From assembly GCF_042682915.1 (NCBI RefSeq), contig NZ_JBHUIW010000003.1, positions 186,001-250,000 on the forward strand: 64,000 nucleotides of DNA. Direction: 5' to 3'. This DNA is from Rhodoplanes azumiensis. Lineage in GTDB: Bacteria > Pseudomonadota > Alphaproteobacteria > Rhizobiales > Xanthobacteraceae. Below the pieces are notes generated by a model. The model did no database searches. It saw nothing but the letters and a program-made list of their open reading frames with translations, and was not told where the DNA came from. The position numbers were made by a program, and so were the translations under genes. Below, piece after piece: positions 33,194 to 42,230 of the stretch. How positions within the stretch are numbered: the stretch's first letter is position 1; every line of letters starts with the position of its first letter.

Positions 33194-34540
33194 ATGCTCT
33201 GGCGACTGTCGAAGTCGTTTCAATTCGCCGCGGACCGTTACATTCCGGACTCGTTCGTCTTCTGCGTCATCCTCACTCTGCTCGCCTATGTCTGCGGCCT
33301 GATGGTGAGCCCGGACAAACCTATGGGACTGGTGGTCGGCTGGTACAACGGCCTGTGGTCGATGATCGGCTTCGCCTTCCAGATGTCGTTCATGGTGGTG
33401 TGCTGCGGCGCCGCCGCCAAGGCGCCGCTGATCGAGCGCGGGCTCGCCGCGGTGGCCCGCCTGCCGCGGGCGCCGTGGGTCGGCATGATCGTGCTGCTCG
33501 TCTTCGGCTTCGTCTCCAGCCTGATCAACTGGGCGTTCTCGACCATCCTGACGCCGATCCTCGCCATGCAGCTGTCGCGCAACGTCAAGGGGATGCATTT
33601 CCCGCTGATGATCGCGGCCGGCTATGCCACGATGGTGATCGGCCAGACCTGGGGCCCGAGCGCCAGCGTCTACGCCCTGGTCGCCACCAAAGGCCACTTC
33701 CTGGAGAGCTCGATCGGCGTGTGGACCCAGGACCAGACGGTCTACAACCCGGTCAACACCACGATCTTCTTCATCATGGTGGTCACCGTGATCCTGATCG
33801 GTGTGTTCACCCGGCCGCCGGCCGAGGAGGTGATCGCCTTCGCGCCGAAGCAGGAGCCGGTTCCGGTCGTCGAGGCCGAGGAGGAGGCGGGCGAGCGGAC
33901 CTTCGCGGACCGCATGAACGAGAGCCGCATCCTGATGCTGATCATCGGCGTTGCCGGCATCGCCGTGATCGTCGACAGCGTCGTCACCAAGGGACTGATG
34001 AAGTCGCTCGACTTCAACTTCGTGATCTTCCTGTTCCTGACCCTCAACGCGTTCCTGTACAACACACCGCGCCGCTTCGTCGCCGCCTTCAAGGACATGA
34101 TGCGGCCGGCCGCCGAAGTGATGCTGCAGTTCCCGTTCTACGGCGGGATCATGGGCATGATGACCGCCTCCGGTCTCGCCAAGGTGCTGGCCGGGCTGCT
34201 GATCCAGGTCGCGACCGTCGACACCATCTATCTCTGGTCGTTCCTGTCGGCCTGCTTCATCAACCTGTTCATCCCGTCGCAGGGCGGACAGTGGATCGTC
34301 CAGGGGCCGATTCTCACCGAGGCCGCGCTCGCCCTGAAGGCGAACATGCCGCTGGTGTTCAACGCCTTCGTGCACGGCGACGAGGCCACCAACCTGATCC
34401 AGCCGCTCTACGTCATTCCGGCGCTGGCGCTGGTCGGCATGAAGCTCAAGGAGGTGTGGGGCTTCATGGCGTTCATCTGCATGTTCTGGATCGTCATCGT
34501 CGGCACCTGCTTCCTGGTGCTGCCGAAGCTGATGATGTGA
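33194..34540 (+). CDS. AtoE-type short-chain fatty acid transporter
   Basis: Inner-membrane protein of 448 aa with about 10-12 TM helices. Family signatures: FVFCVILTLLAYVCG, PMGLVVGWYNGLWSMIGFAFQMSFMVVCCG, INWAFSTILTPILAMQL, FINLFIPSQGGQWIVQGPI, GDEATNLIQPLYVIPALALVG. The AtoE group imports short-chain fatty acids or acetoacetate-like anions. As third gene of the operon it presumably brings in the hydroxy/keto acid substrate. A bidirectional terminator follows. Confidence 0.92.
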   Translation: MLWRLSKSFQFAADRYIPDSFVFCVILTLLAYVCGLMVSPDKPMGLVVGWYNGLWSMIGFAFQMSFMVVCCGAAAKAPLIERGLAAVARLPRAPWVGMIVLLVFGFVSSLINWAFSTILTPILAMQLSRNVKGMHFPLMIAAGYATMVIGQTWGPSASVYALVATKGHFLESSIGVWTQDQTVYNPVNTTIFFIMVVTVILIGVFTRPPAEEVIAFAPKQEPVPVVEAEEEAGERTFADRMNESRILMLIIGVAGIAVIVDSVVTKGLMKSLDFNFVIFLFLTLNAFLYNTPRRFVAAFKDMMRPAAEVMLQFPFYGGIMGMMTASGLAKVLAGLLIQVATVDTIYLWSFLSACFINLFIPSQGGQWIVQGPILTEAALALKANMPLVFNAFVHGDEATNLIQPLYVIPALALVGMKLKEVWGFMAFICMFWIVIVGTCFLVLPKLMM

Positions 34541-34603
34541 GCGGGGCGGGTGCTCCGGCGGTGTCGCCGGGGCGGGCGCCGAGGTTGTTGGCACCAAGAC
34601 GCG

Positions 34604-34633
34604 AAAGCCGGCGGTCTCGCGACCGCCGGCTTT
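34604..34633. terminator. Bidirectional intrinsic terminator
   Basis: A 13-bp perfect stem (AAAGCCGGCGGTC / GACCGCCGGCTTT) with a TCGC loop; T's follow the stem on the + strand. It lies between the transporter gene (+, ends 34540) and the chemoreceptor gene (-, ends 34666), so it can serve both convergent transcripts. Confidence 0.9.
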
Positions 34634-34665
34634 TCTCCGAGGATTTGTGCGGCGTGCGGTGCCGT

Positions 34666-36756
34666 TCAGGCGGCGCGGATCTTCGTCAGGAAGGCGTCGA
34701 CCTCGCCACGCAGCTTGTCGGCCTGGACGTTGAGCACCGCGGCGCTGGAGCGCACTCCCCCCGCCGCCGTGCCGGTCCGATCGGCGCAGCTGCGCACCCC
34801 GGCGATGTTCTCGGACAGGCTCTGGGTGCGGCGCGCGGCCTCCTGCGTGTTGCGGGTGATCTCGGCCGTCGCCGCACCCTGCTCCTCGACGGCGGCCGCG
34901 ATCGAGCTCGCCACCGTCGACACCTCGGTGATGGTCGCGCCGATGCGCCGCATGGCGGCGAGCGCCCGGTCGGCGACCTCCTGGATGGCACCGATCTGGC
35001 CGGAGATGTCCTCGGTCGCCTTGGCGGTCTGGCCGGCGAGGTTCTTCACCTCGGAGGCGACGACCGCGAAGCCCTTGCCGGCCTCGCCGGCGCGGGCCGC
35101 CTCGATGGTGGCGTTGAGCGCCAGCAGGTTGGTCTGGCTGGCGATCGCCGTGATCAGGCTGACGATCTCGCCGATCTTGTGGGCCGCGTCGGTGAGGCCC
35201 TGCACGGTCGCGTCGGTCTCCTCGGTCTCGGCGACGGCGCGCTTGGCCACCACGGCGGCGTGGGTCACCTGGCGGCTGATCTCGCCGATCGACGACGACA
35301 GCTCCTCGGAGGCGGCCGCGACGGTCTGGACGTTCTGCGAGGCCTCGTCCGAGGAGGTCGCCGCGTCGCGCGCCTGGCCGTTGGTCTGCTCGGCCGTGGT
35401 GGTGAGCGTCTCGGAGGTGCGGCGCATCTCGCCCGCGGCGGAGCCGAGCGCCGAAAGCGCCTCGCCGATGCCGGTCTCGAACTCCGCGATGGCCTGCTCG
35501 ATCGCCTGCTGGCGCTGTGCGGTGGTCTCGTGGCGGCGGCTCTGCTCCGCCTCGATGCGGGCCTTCTCGACCGCGTTCTGCTTGAAGGTGGCGAGCGCGG
35601 CGGCGAGGCTGCCGATCTCGTCCCGGCGGTCGAGATAGGGCACCTCGGTCGACAGGTCGCCGTCGGCGACCTGCACCATGGCGGTGCGGATGCCCTGCAG
35701 CGGCCGGATCACCCGGCGGCGCACCATCACGATGCCGCCGGCGGCGAGCGCGAGCGCCCCGACGAGCAGCGCGAGGCGGACGATCAGGGTGGTGCGGGCG
35801 GCGGCGACCTGCGCCTGGGCGTGGTCGCTCGCCGCGTCGAGCGCCGTCTCGGCGAGCGCGACGACGACCATCAGGCGCTGCGCCGCGTCCCAGGCGGACA
35901 GCGGCACGTCGAGCGGCTGGCCGGAGGCCGCGGCGGCGAGCACGCGCTCGCGCAGCGCGCCGAGCTCGGGGGCGAAGTAGGCGGCCTTCGCCTTCGCCAT
36001 CGCGATCGCGACCGGCGAGCCGGGCGCGAGGCCGACGGCGGCGCTCTCCAGAAGCTGCCACGCCGCCTCGGTGCGGCCGACACGGGTGTGGACGGTCTGC
36101 ACGGTCTCGGGCGGGATGCGGTTCTTGAAGGCGAGCGCGTTGCTGATCACGATCGAGATGTCGCCGCCCTCGGCGCGCACCAGCCAGGCCGCGTCCTTGA
36201 TCGCCATCATCTGGTCGACGACCGCGTCCTCGTTGCGCGACTGGACCGTCAGCGTGTTGCCGATCGTGTCGAGCGTGCCGATCAGCGCGTTGGAGGTGGC
36301 GAGGAACTCCTTGGCGAGGCCCGGCTTGCGCTGCGCCTTCGGCTTGCCGAAGTCCTCCAGCGCCTGCTTGTCGAACGTGTCGATCGCATCGGTCAGCCGG
36401 GCGAGGTCGCCGACCAGCGCGTCGCGACCGGGAAAGTCGATCTTCGGCAGGATGGTCAGGGTCTCGCGCAGCGCCGGCATCGCCGTCGTGCGCGACTGTG
36501 CGATCAGCTTGAGCTGGCCCGGGTCCGGCATGCCGTCGGTGCTCAGCGCGCGGGCCGTGAACGACTGCTTGACCCGCAGGGCGGCCATCGCCCGGAACAT
36601 CTGCCGGGACGCATCGGCCGTGTCGGCGAGGCGGGTGGCGGTGCGGTCGGTCCGCCAGGCCTCGAACGCCCCCGTCGCGAGGACGAGGACGATGATCGAG
36701 GCCATGAGCGCGATGACGGAGGTGAGAAGAACGTTGGTGGACAGTCGCGACGACAT
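34666..36756 (-). CDS. Methyl-accepting chemotaxis protein (transmembrane, HAMP)
   Basis: Receptor of 696 aa. TM1 (about 10-32), an all-helical periplasmic sensor of ~300 residues, TM2 (about 330-350, LALLVGALALAAGGIVMV), HAMP (about 352-405, VIRPLQGIRTAMVQVADGDLSTEVPY) and a signalling domain with SQTNLLALNATIEAARAGEAGKGFAVVASEVK. The long sensor does not match a ligand-binding family I recognise. The downstream paralogue (36939-39038) is about the same length with near-identical signalling domain, showing tandem duplication with sensor divergence. Confidence 0.92.
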   Translation of the reverse strand: MSSRLSTNVLLTSVIALMASIIVLVLATGAFEAWRTDRTATRLADTADASRQMFRAMAALRVKQSFTARALSTDGMPDPGQLKLIAQSRTTAMPALRETLTILPKIDFPGRDALVGDLARLTDAIDTFDKQALEDFGKPKAQRKPGLAKEFLATSNALIGTLDTIGNTLTVQSRNEDAVVDQMMAIKDAAWLVRAEGGDISIVISNALAFKNRIPPETVQTVHTRVGRTEAAWQLLESAAVGLAPGSPVAIAMAKAKAAYFAPELGALRERVLAAAASGQPLDVPLSAWDAAQRLMVVVALAETALDAASDHAQAQVAAARTTLIVRLALLVGALALAAGGIVMVRRRVIRPLQGIRTAMVQVADGDLSTEVPYLDRRDEIGSLAAALATFKQNAVEKARIEAEQSRRHETTAQRQQAIEQAIAEFETGIGEALSALGSAAGEMRRTSETLTTTAEQTNGQARDAATSSDEASQNVQTVAAASEELSSSIGEISRQVTHAAVVAKRAVAETEETDATVQGLTDAAHKIGEIVSLITAIASQTNLLALNATIEAARAGEAGKGFAVVASEVKNLAGQTAKATEDISGQIGAIQEVADRALAAMRRIGATITEVSTVASSIAAAVEEQGAATAEITRNTQEAARRTQSLSENIAGVRSCADRTGTAAGGVRSSAAVLNVQADKLRGEVDAFLTKIRAA

Positions 36757-36879
36757 AGTGGGGGCACCCGTGTGTTGTGCCTGGAACCTTAGTTCCTTCG
36801 GATTAATCGGGGGTTACGCCACGGTCGGGACGAGCACCGTGCGGGCCGATACGGTCGTCCTGCACCCGTCGCCGACGCA

Positions 36880-36913
36880 AAAACACCCGCCGCGGGGCCT
36901 CGGCGGGTGTTTT
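36880..36913 (-). terminator. Intrinsic terminator after the second chemoreceptor
   Basis: A 13-bp stem (AAAACACCCGCCG / CGGCGGGTGTTTT) with an 8-nt loop, 26 nt past the stop of the 36939-39038 gene. The A-run on the + strand gives U's on the - strand transcript. It separates the two tandem chemoreceptor genes into independent units. Confidence 0.88.
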
Positions 36914-36938
36914 CTGGTCGAGTTGCTGAAGGCTTGCT

Positions 36939-39038
36939 TCAGGCGGCGCGGATCTTTTCCAGAAAATCGTCGATCCGGTTCCGCAGCGTGTCGGACTGGG
37001 TCTTCAGGATCTCGGCGCTCGCCTTGACGCCGCCCGCCGCCGTGCCGGTCTCGCCCGCGCAGGCCTGCACGCCGGAGATGTTCTCCGACACGCTGCGCGT
37101 GCGGCGGGCCGCCTCCTGCGTGTTGCGGGTGATCTCGGCGGTGGCCGCGCCCTGCTCCTCGACGGCGGCCGCGATCGAGCTCGCCACGCTCGACACCTCG
37201 CCGATCGTCGTCACGATGCGGCGCATCGCGGCGAGTGCCCGGTCGGCCACCTCCTGGATCGCGCCGACCTGGCCGGAAATGTCCTCGGTCGCCTTGGCGG
37301 TCTGGCCGGCGAGGCTCTTCACCTCGGAGGCGACGACCGCGAAGCCCTTGCCGGCCTCGCCCGCGCGGGCGGCCTCGATGGTGGCATTGAGGGCCAGCAG
37401 GTTCGTCTGGTTGGCGATCGCCGTGATCAGGTTGACGATCTCGCCGATCTTGTGGGCCGCGTCGGTGAGGCCCTGCACGGTCGCATCGGTCTCCTCGGTC
37501 TCGGCGACGGCGCGCTTGGCCACCGTGGCGGCGTGGGCGACCTGCCGGCTGATCTCGCCGATCGACGACGACAGCTCCTCGGAGGCGGCCGCGACGGTCT
37601 GCACGTTCTGCGAGGCCTCGTCGGACGACGCGGCGGCGTCGCGCGCCTGGCCGTTGGTCTGCTCGGCCGTGGCGCCGAGCGTGTCGGAGGTGCGGCGCAT
37701 CTCGCCGGCGGCGCTGCCCAGCGCCCCGAGCGCCTCGCCGATGCCGATCTCGAACGCCGCGATCGCCTCCTCGATCGCCACCTGGCGACGCGCGGCCTGC
37801 TCGCGGCGCTTCTCCTGCTCCTCCTCGAAGCGGGCCTTCTCGACGGCGTTCTGCTTGAAGGTGCCGAGCGCCGCGGCGAGGCTGCCGATCTCGTCGGTGC
37901 GGTCGAGATAGGGCACCTCGGTCGTGAGGTTCCCGTCGGCGACCTTCACCATCGCGGCCTGGATGCCCTGCAGGGGCCGGATCACCCGACGCCCGACCAT
38001 CACGATGCCGCCCGCGGCGAGCGCCAGCGCGCCGACCACGAGGCCGAGGCTGATCCACAGATTGGTGCCGGCCGCCGCCACCTGGGCGCCGGCGTGATCG
38101 CCGGCCGCGTCGAGCGCCGCCTCGGCGACCTTGGTGAGCAGCAGGAGCCGCGGCACCGAGTCGAGCGTCCACTCGCCGACCGGAAGCGTGATCGGCTGGT
38201 CGGCGGCGCCCAGCATGGCGACGATGCGGTCGCGCTTGGCGACGAAATCGGCGCCGAGGAAGCCGTCCTTGGCGGGCCGGATGGCGGCCGTCACGGGCGA
38301 GCCCGCGGGCAGCCCGATCGCGGTCGCCTCCATCATGTCGAAGCCCGACTGGACGCGGCCGATGTTGCGCTGGAGCGTCGTCAGCGCGGCGGCGTCGAGA
38401 TGCTTCTTGGCGGCGAGCGCGTTCGACATCGCCACCGAGATCTCGCCGCCGTCGACCCGCACCAGCCAGGCGGCATCCTTCAGGGTCATCATCTGGTCGA
38501 TGAAGGCGTCGCGGCCGCGCGCCGCCGCGTCGATCGCCCGGCCGGCCTTCTCGATGACGGCGATCAGCGCCGTGGCGGTCGTCGCGAGCTCCTTGCCGAG
38601 ATCGGCGCGGCGTTGCGCCTTCGGCTTCATGACCTCGGCGGCGGCCTCCTGATCGAGCGCCAGATAGGTCTGCGACAGCCGGGCGAACTCTTTCGCGAGC
38701 GCGTCGCGGTCGGCGAAGTCGATGGTCGGCAGCAGCCGCGACACGGTCCGCAGGGCCGGGCGGCCGGCCGTGCGGGTGTCCTCGATCTGCTTGAGCTGGG
38801 CCGGCTCGACGACGCCGTCGAAGGCGAGCGCCCGCGGGATCAGGGCGCGGCCGAGCCGCAGATTGGCGAGCGAGCGGAACAGGTCGTGCGACACCTCGGC
38901 CACGTCGGCGAGGCGTTCGGCCGTCGCCTGCCGACGCCAGGCGTCGACGGCGCCGACGGCGAGAACCAGAACCAGGATGGCCGACATCAGGAGGATGACG
39001 GATTTCAGAAGAACGTTCGACGAAACGCGATGAAGCAT
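36939..39038 (-). CDS. Methyl-accepting chemotaxis protein (transmembrane, HAMP), tandem paralogue
   Basis: Receptor of 699 aa. TM1 (about 11-32, SVILLMSAILVLVLAVGAV), helical periplasmic sensor to about 330, TM2 (ISLGLVVGALALAAGGIVMVG), HAMP (VIRPLQGIQAAMVKVADGNLTTEVPY), and a signalling domain ending EKIRAA, as in its neighbour. The sensor is recognisably related (FGKPKAQR versus VMKPKAQR, DAAWLVRxxGGxIS) but diverged, so a different ligand is plausible. Own terminator at 36880-36913. Confidence 0.92.
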   Translation of the reverse strand: MLHRVSSNVLLKSVILLMSAILVLVLAVGAVDAWRRQATAERLADVAEVSHDLFRSLANLRLGRALIPRALAFDGVVEPAQLKQIEDTRTAGRPALRTVSRLLPTIDFADRDALAKEFARLSQTYLALDQEAAAEVMKPKAQRRADLGKELATTATALIAVIEKAGRAIDAAARGRDAFIDQMMTLKDAAWLVRVDGGEISVAMSNALAAKKHLDAAALTTLQRNIGRVQSGFDMMEATAIGLPAGSPVTAAIRPAKDGFLGADFVAKRDRIVAMLGAADQPITLPVGEWTLDSVPRLLLLTKVAEAALDAAGDHAGAQVAAAGTNLWISLGLVVGALALAAGGIVMVGRRVIRPLQGIQAAMVKVADGNLTTEVPYLDRTDEIGSLAAALGTFKQNAVEKARFEEEQEKRREQAARRQVAIEEAIAAFEIGIGEALGALGSAAGEMRRTSDTLGATAEQTNGQARDAAASSDEASQNVQTVAAASEELSSSIGEISRQVAHAATVAKRAVAETEETDATVQGLTDAAHKIGEIVNLITAIANQTNLLALNATIEAARAGEAGKGFAVVASEVKSLAGQTAKATEDISGQVGAIQEVADRALAAMRRIVTTIGEVSSVASSIAAAVEEQGAATAEITRNTQEAARRTRSVSENISGVQACAGETGTAAGGVKASAEILKTQSDTLRNRIDDFLEKIRAA

Positions 39039-39248
39039 GGGGGACCGCTCTGCATTCGAGGCGGTGGAACTATGAAGTCAGTCCCTTAAGCGCTCGTGAA
39101 ATCTGCGGTCGGCCGCAAAGCGTTTCGAATGACGTTCTTCCGTTGCCCGGATGAGCGCTGTCTAGCCTCTCTAGATCGATCTTACTATTTTTGGGCCGCC
39201 GACGGCACTGCTCCGCGCGCCGGCCGCCGCCCCACCGGAGACAACCAC

Positions 39249-39650
39249 ATGGCCAATCGACACCGCGGCGAGATCGAGGCCGAGCTCGGCGGCGTGCGCC
39301 GGCGCCTGGTGCTGACGCTCGGCGCGCTCGCCGAGCTGGAGAGCGCCTTCGGGGCGGACGATCTCGTCGCGCTGGCCGAGCGCTTCGCGACCGGCCGCCT
39401 GGCGGCGCGCGATCTGACGCGCGTCGTCGCCGCGGGACTGCGCGGCGCCGGCGACGGCGTGACCGACGCCGAGGTCGCCGCCATGACGACGCCGGGCGGG
39501 GCCGCCGGCTTCGTCGCGATCGCGGCCGACTTGTTGGCCGTGACGTTCGGCGAGGTCGCGCCCGCTGCACCACCGCGGTCGTTGGCGCCGGTGGGCGGGG
39601 CGGGGGCCGCCCCGAACCCTCCTTCGCCGCAGGACGCCGGCAGCCGCTGA
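39249..39650 (+). CDS. GTA gp10-like (gene transfer agent family) protein
   Basis: Protein of 133 aa: ANRHRGEIEAELGGVRRRLVLTLGALAELESAFGADDLVALAERFATGRLAARDLTRVVAAGLRG, then VAAMTTPGGAAGFVAIAADLLAVTFG. This is the GTA-gp10 layout, a tail assembly factor encoded after the major tail gene in RcGTA. Here it reopens the GTA series 23 kb after the major tail gene. The C-terminal 30 residues are Pro/Ala-rich. A GGAGACAACC site precedes the ATG. Confidence 0.85.
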   Translation: MANRHRGEIEAELGGVRRRLVLTLGALAELESAFGADDLVALAERFATGRLAARDLTRVVAAGLRGAGDGVTDAEVAAMTTPGGAAGFVAIAADLLAVTFGEVAPAAPPRSLAPVGGAGAAPNPPSPQDAGSR

Positions 39651-39889
39651 CCGGCACGTCGCCCGACCCGGCGCGCGGCCGCGCGCGGCGGGGCGCGCCG
39701 GCGGCGCCGTTTCCCTGGGACGAGGCGATCGGCCTCGGCCTCGGCGTCCTGCGGCTTTCTCCCGACGCCTTCTGGCGAATGACGCCGCGCGAGCTCGCGC
39801 TGGCGCTGCGGGCGCGTGGCTTCGGCCTCGCCGTCCCGATCGACCGCACCGCCTTCGACGATCTGATGAGGAGACATCCCGATGGCTGA
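39647..39889 (+). CDS. Phage tail assembly chaperone (DUF2376-like), probable non-ATG start
   Basis: About 80 aa. The conserved core is FPWDEAIGLGLGVLRLSPDAFWRMTPRELALALRARG, typical of the rcc01693/DUF2376 tail assembly chaperone between g10 and the tape measure. No ATG, GTG or TTG lies near the expected start. CTG 39647 overlaps the g10 stop (CTGA), suggesting coupled initiation at CTG, or else expression as a frameshifted extension of g10. It overlaps the tape measure start by 8 nt. Confidence 0.65.
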   Translation: MTGTSPDPARGRARRGAPAAPFPWDEAIGLGLGVLRLSPDAFWRMTPRELALALRARGFGLAVPIDRTAFDDLMRRHPDG

Positions 39890-40505
39890 CGATCTCGACC
39901 CCTCCGGGCTCTCCCGGAGCCTCGCCGGCGATTTCGACGAGACCGAGCGGCGCGCCGACGCGCTGTCGCGGCGGCTCGTCGATCTGCAGATCAACGCCAA
40001 GGGGTTCTCCTCGGCGATGTCGGGCGCGCTCGTCTCGGCCGTGTCGGGGAGCAAGCAGCTCGACGACGTGTTCAAGTCGCTGGTGCTGCGGCTCTCCGAT
40101 CTGACGCTGAAGTCGGCGCTGACGCCGCTGACGAGCGGGATCGCGAGCGGCCTGCAGGGCTTGCTCGGAAGCCTCACCGGCGGCGGCGCCGTGTCGGCGC
40201 GGCTCGGCGTCGGCGCGGCGAACGGCGCGATAAAGCCGTTCGCGGCCGGTGGCGTGATCGGCACGCCGACCTACTTCCCGCTCGCCGCCGGCGGGCTCGG
40301 GCTCGCCGGCGAGGCGGGGCCGGAGGCGATCGTGCCGCTCGCCCGCGCCGCCGACGGCCGGCTCGGCATCGCCGGCGGGGGGGGCGGCAGCACCCAGGTG
40401 ACCGTCAACATCGCGGCCCGCGACCCGGCGAGCTTCCGCGGCTCCGAGGTCTACCTGACCGGCCAGATCGCCCGCGCCGTCGCCCGCGGCCGCCGCGGGA
40501 TGTGA
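39882..40505 (+). CDS. Short tail tape measure protein, GTA g11-like
   Basis: Protein of 207 aa. N-terminal helical part (DLDPSGLSRSLAGDFDETERRADALSRRLVDLQINAKGFSSAMSGALVSAVSG), an SALTPLTSGIASGLQGLLGSLTG amphipathic/hydrophobic segment, then the conserved C-terminus (PFAAGGVIGTPTYFPLA, GLAGEAGPEAIVPLARAADGRLG). The short length matches the short tail of RcGTA and is far below that of long-tailed phages. A family-B repeat follows before the next gene. Confidence 0.9.
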   Translation: MADDLDPSGLSRSLAGDFDETERRADALSRRLVDLQINAKGFSSAMSGALVSAVSGSKQLDDVFKSLVLRLSDLTLKSALTPLTSGIASGLQGLLGSLTGGGAVSARLGVGAANGAIKPFAAGGVIGTPTYFPLAAGGLGLAGEAGPEAIVPLARAADGRLGIAGGGGGSTQVTVNIAARDPASFRGSEVYLTGQIARAVARGRRGM

Positions 40506-40527
40506 GCAGACGACGTTTTGCTGTTCT

Positions 40528-40617
40528 CGTCATGCCCGCGCTCGTCGCGGGCATCCACGTCTTCCTTGATGCTTGGAAGATCGTGGATGGCCGGGACGAG
40601 CCCGGCCATGACGACGA
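40528..40617. repeat. Intergenic palindromic repeat, family B copy
   Basis: CGTCATGCCCGCGCTCGTCGCGGGCATCCACG at the left and CGTGGATGGCCGGGACGAGCCCGGCCATGACG at the right form two hairpins plus a large stem. It lies in the 159-nt gap between tape measure and DUF2460 genes. Confidence 0.85.
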
Positions 40618-40664
40618 CGATACACCACGGACCGCCGGGCGGTCGCTGATCATCAGGCAATGCC

Positions 40665-41303
40665 ATGGCCGCGTTTCACGAAGTCCTGTTTCCGCTCGAC
40701 GTCGCGCTGAAGAGTGCCGGGGGGCCGGAGCGGCGGACCGAGATCGTCACGCTCGGATCGGGGCGCGAGGAGCGCAACGCGCGCTGGGCGCATTCGCGCC
40801 GCCGCTACGACGCCGGCTACGGCGTCAAGACGCTCGCCGCGCTCTCCGCGGTCGTCGCCTTCTTCGAGGAGCGGCGCGGCCGCCTGCACGGTTTTCGCTG
40901 GCGCGACCGGGTCGATCATTCCTCCGCCGTGACGGGCGCGCCGACGCCGCTCGACCAGCCGATCGGCACCGGCGATGGATCGACCACGACCTTTCCGCTC
41001 GTGAAGACCTATGGCGGGCTGCACGCGCCGTATCGCCGGCCGATCGTCAAGCCGGTCGCCGGCAGCGTCTTGGTCGCCGTGAACGGCGTGGCGCAGGCGG
41101 ACGGAACGCAGGTCTTCTGCGATCCGGCGACCGGCGTCGTGACGTTCCTGACCGGCCACGTGCCGGCGAGCGGCGCCGTGATCACGGCCGGCTTCCTGTT
41201 CGACGTGCCGGTGCGGTTCGACACCGACTATCTGGAGATCGACCTCTCCGCCTTCGAGGCGGGTGCGATTCCGACGATTCCGCTGATCGAGATCCGGCCG
41301 TGA
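40665..41303 (+). CDS. DUF2460 distal tail protein, GTA g12-like
   Basis: Protein of 212 aa: AAFHEVLFPLDVALKSAGGPERRTEIVTLGSGREERNARWAHSRRRYDAGYGVKT, FRWRDRVDHSS, LVKTYGG, ATGVVTF, and a final VPVRFDTDYLEI. This is the DUF2460/TIGR02217 family, distal tail ring at the tube end of GTA. Length is normal. Confidence 0.92.
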   Translation: MAAFHEVLFPLDVALKSAGGPERRTEIVTLGSGREERNARWAHSRRRYDAGYGVKTLAALSAVVAFFEERRGRLHGFRWRDRVDHSSAVTGAPTPLDQPIGTGDGSTTTFPLVKTYGGLHAPYRRPIVKPVAGSVLVAVNGVAQADGTQVFCDPATGVVTFLTGHVPASGAVITAGFLFDVPVRFDTDYLEIDLSAFEAGAIPTIPLIEIRP

Positions 41304-41334
41304 CGACACACACGCCTCACGAACGGAGGGAGCG

Positions 41335-42186
41335 ATGAGACGGATTCCGGAAGCTCTGCGCGACTTGCTCGCCTCCGGCGTCACCACGCTGTGTCGCTGC
41401 TGGCGGGTGGTGCGGCCCGACGGCGTGACGCTCGGCTTCACGGATCATGACGCGGACATCCTGCTCGACGCGACCCCGTGCCGGGCCGGCAGCGGGCTCG
41501 ACGCCTCGGAGGCGACGGCGCGCTTCGGCCTGCAGGTCGACGGCGGCGAGGTGTTCGGCGCGCTCGCCGACGACGCGCTGACCGAGGCCGATCTCGCCGC
41601 GGGGCGCTACGATGCGGCGACGATCGAGACCTGGCTGGTCGACTGGAGCGCGCCGTCGACGCGCCTGCTGCTCGCCGTCGGGACGCTCGGCGAGGTGCGT
41701 CGCGACGGCACGGCCTTCACGGCCGAGCTGCGCTCGCTGTCGGAAAAGCTCGCCCAGGAGAGCGGGCGCGTCTACACGGCGGCCTGCACGGCCGATCTCG
41801 GCGACGCCCGCTGCCGGGTCGATCTCGGCGCGGCGGGCTTCTCGGCGAACGGAACGGTCGCGGGCCTCGAGGCCACGTCTACAATTCGGGTCTCGGGGCT
41901 GACGAGCTTCGCCGACGGATGGTTCACGGCCGGTCGGCTCGCCTTCACGAGCGGCGCCAATGCCGGGCTCGCCAGCGAGGTGAAGCGGCACGCCGTCGAC
42001 CCGGCCGGCGTCGCCGTCGCGCTGTGGCAGGCGATGCCGGAGCCGATCGCACCCGGCGACGCCTTCGTGATCACGGCCGGTTGCGACAAGCAGTTCGCCA
42101 CCTGCCGCGATCGCTTCGCCAACGTCGACAACTTCCGCGGCTTCCCGCACATCCCCGGCAACGACTACGTGATCAGTCACGCCTGA
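41335..42186 (+). CDS. DUF2163 baseplate hub protein, GTA g13-like
   Basis: Protein of 283 aa. N-terminal LASGVTTLCRCWRVVRPDGVTLGFTDHD and C-terminal GCDKQFATCRDRFANVDNFRGFPHIPGND are family hallmarks. Conserved Cys in TAACTADLGDARC and GCDKQFATC fit the Fe-S cluster reported for the RcGTA hub. A strong GGAGGGAG site precedes ATG 41335. It follows DUF2460 by 31 nt. Confidence 0.92.
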   Translation: MRRIPEALRDLLASGVTTLCRCWRVVRPDGVTLGFTDHDADILLDATPCRAGSGLDASEATARFGLQVDGGEVFGALADDALTEADLAAGRYDAATIETWLVDWSAPSTRLLLAVGTLGEVRRDGTAFTAELRSLSEKLAQESGRVYTAACTADLGDARCRVDLGAAGFSANGTVAGLEATSTIRVSGLTSFADGWFTAGRLAFTSGANAGLASEVKRHAVDPAGVAVALWQAMPEPIAPGDAFVITAGCDKQFATCRDRFANVDNFRGFPHIPGNDYVISHA

Positions 42187-42230
42187 ACGAGGGGCAAGTT
42201 AGAAAGTTCTGGACCTCGGTGCGCGGCGCT

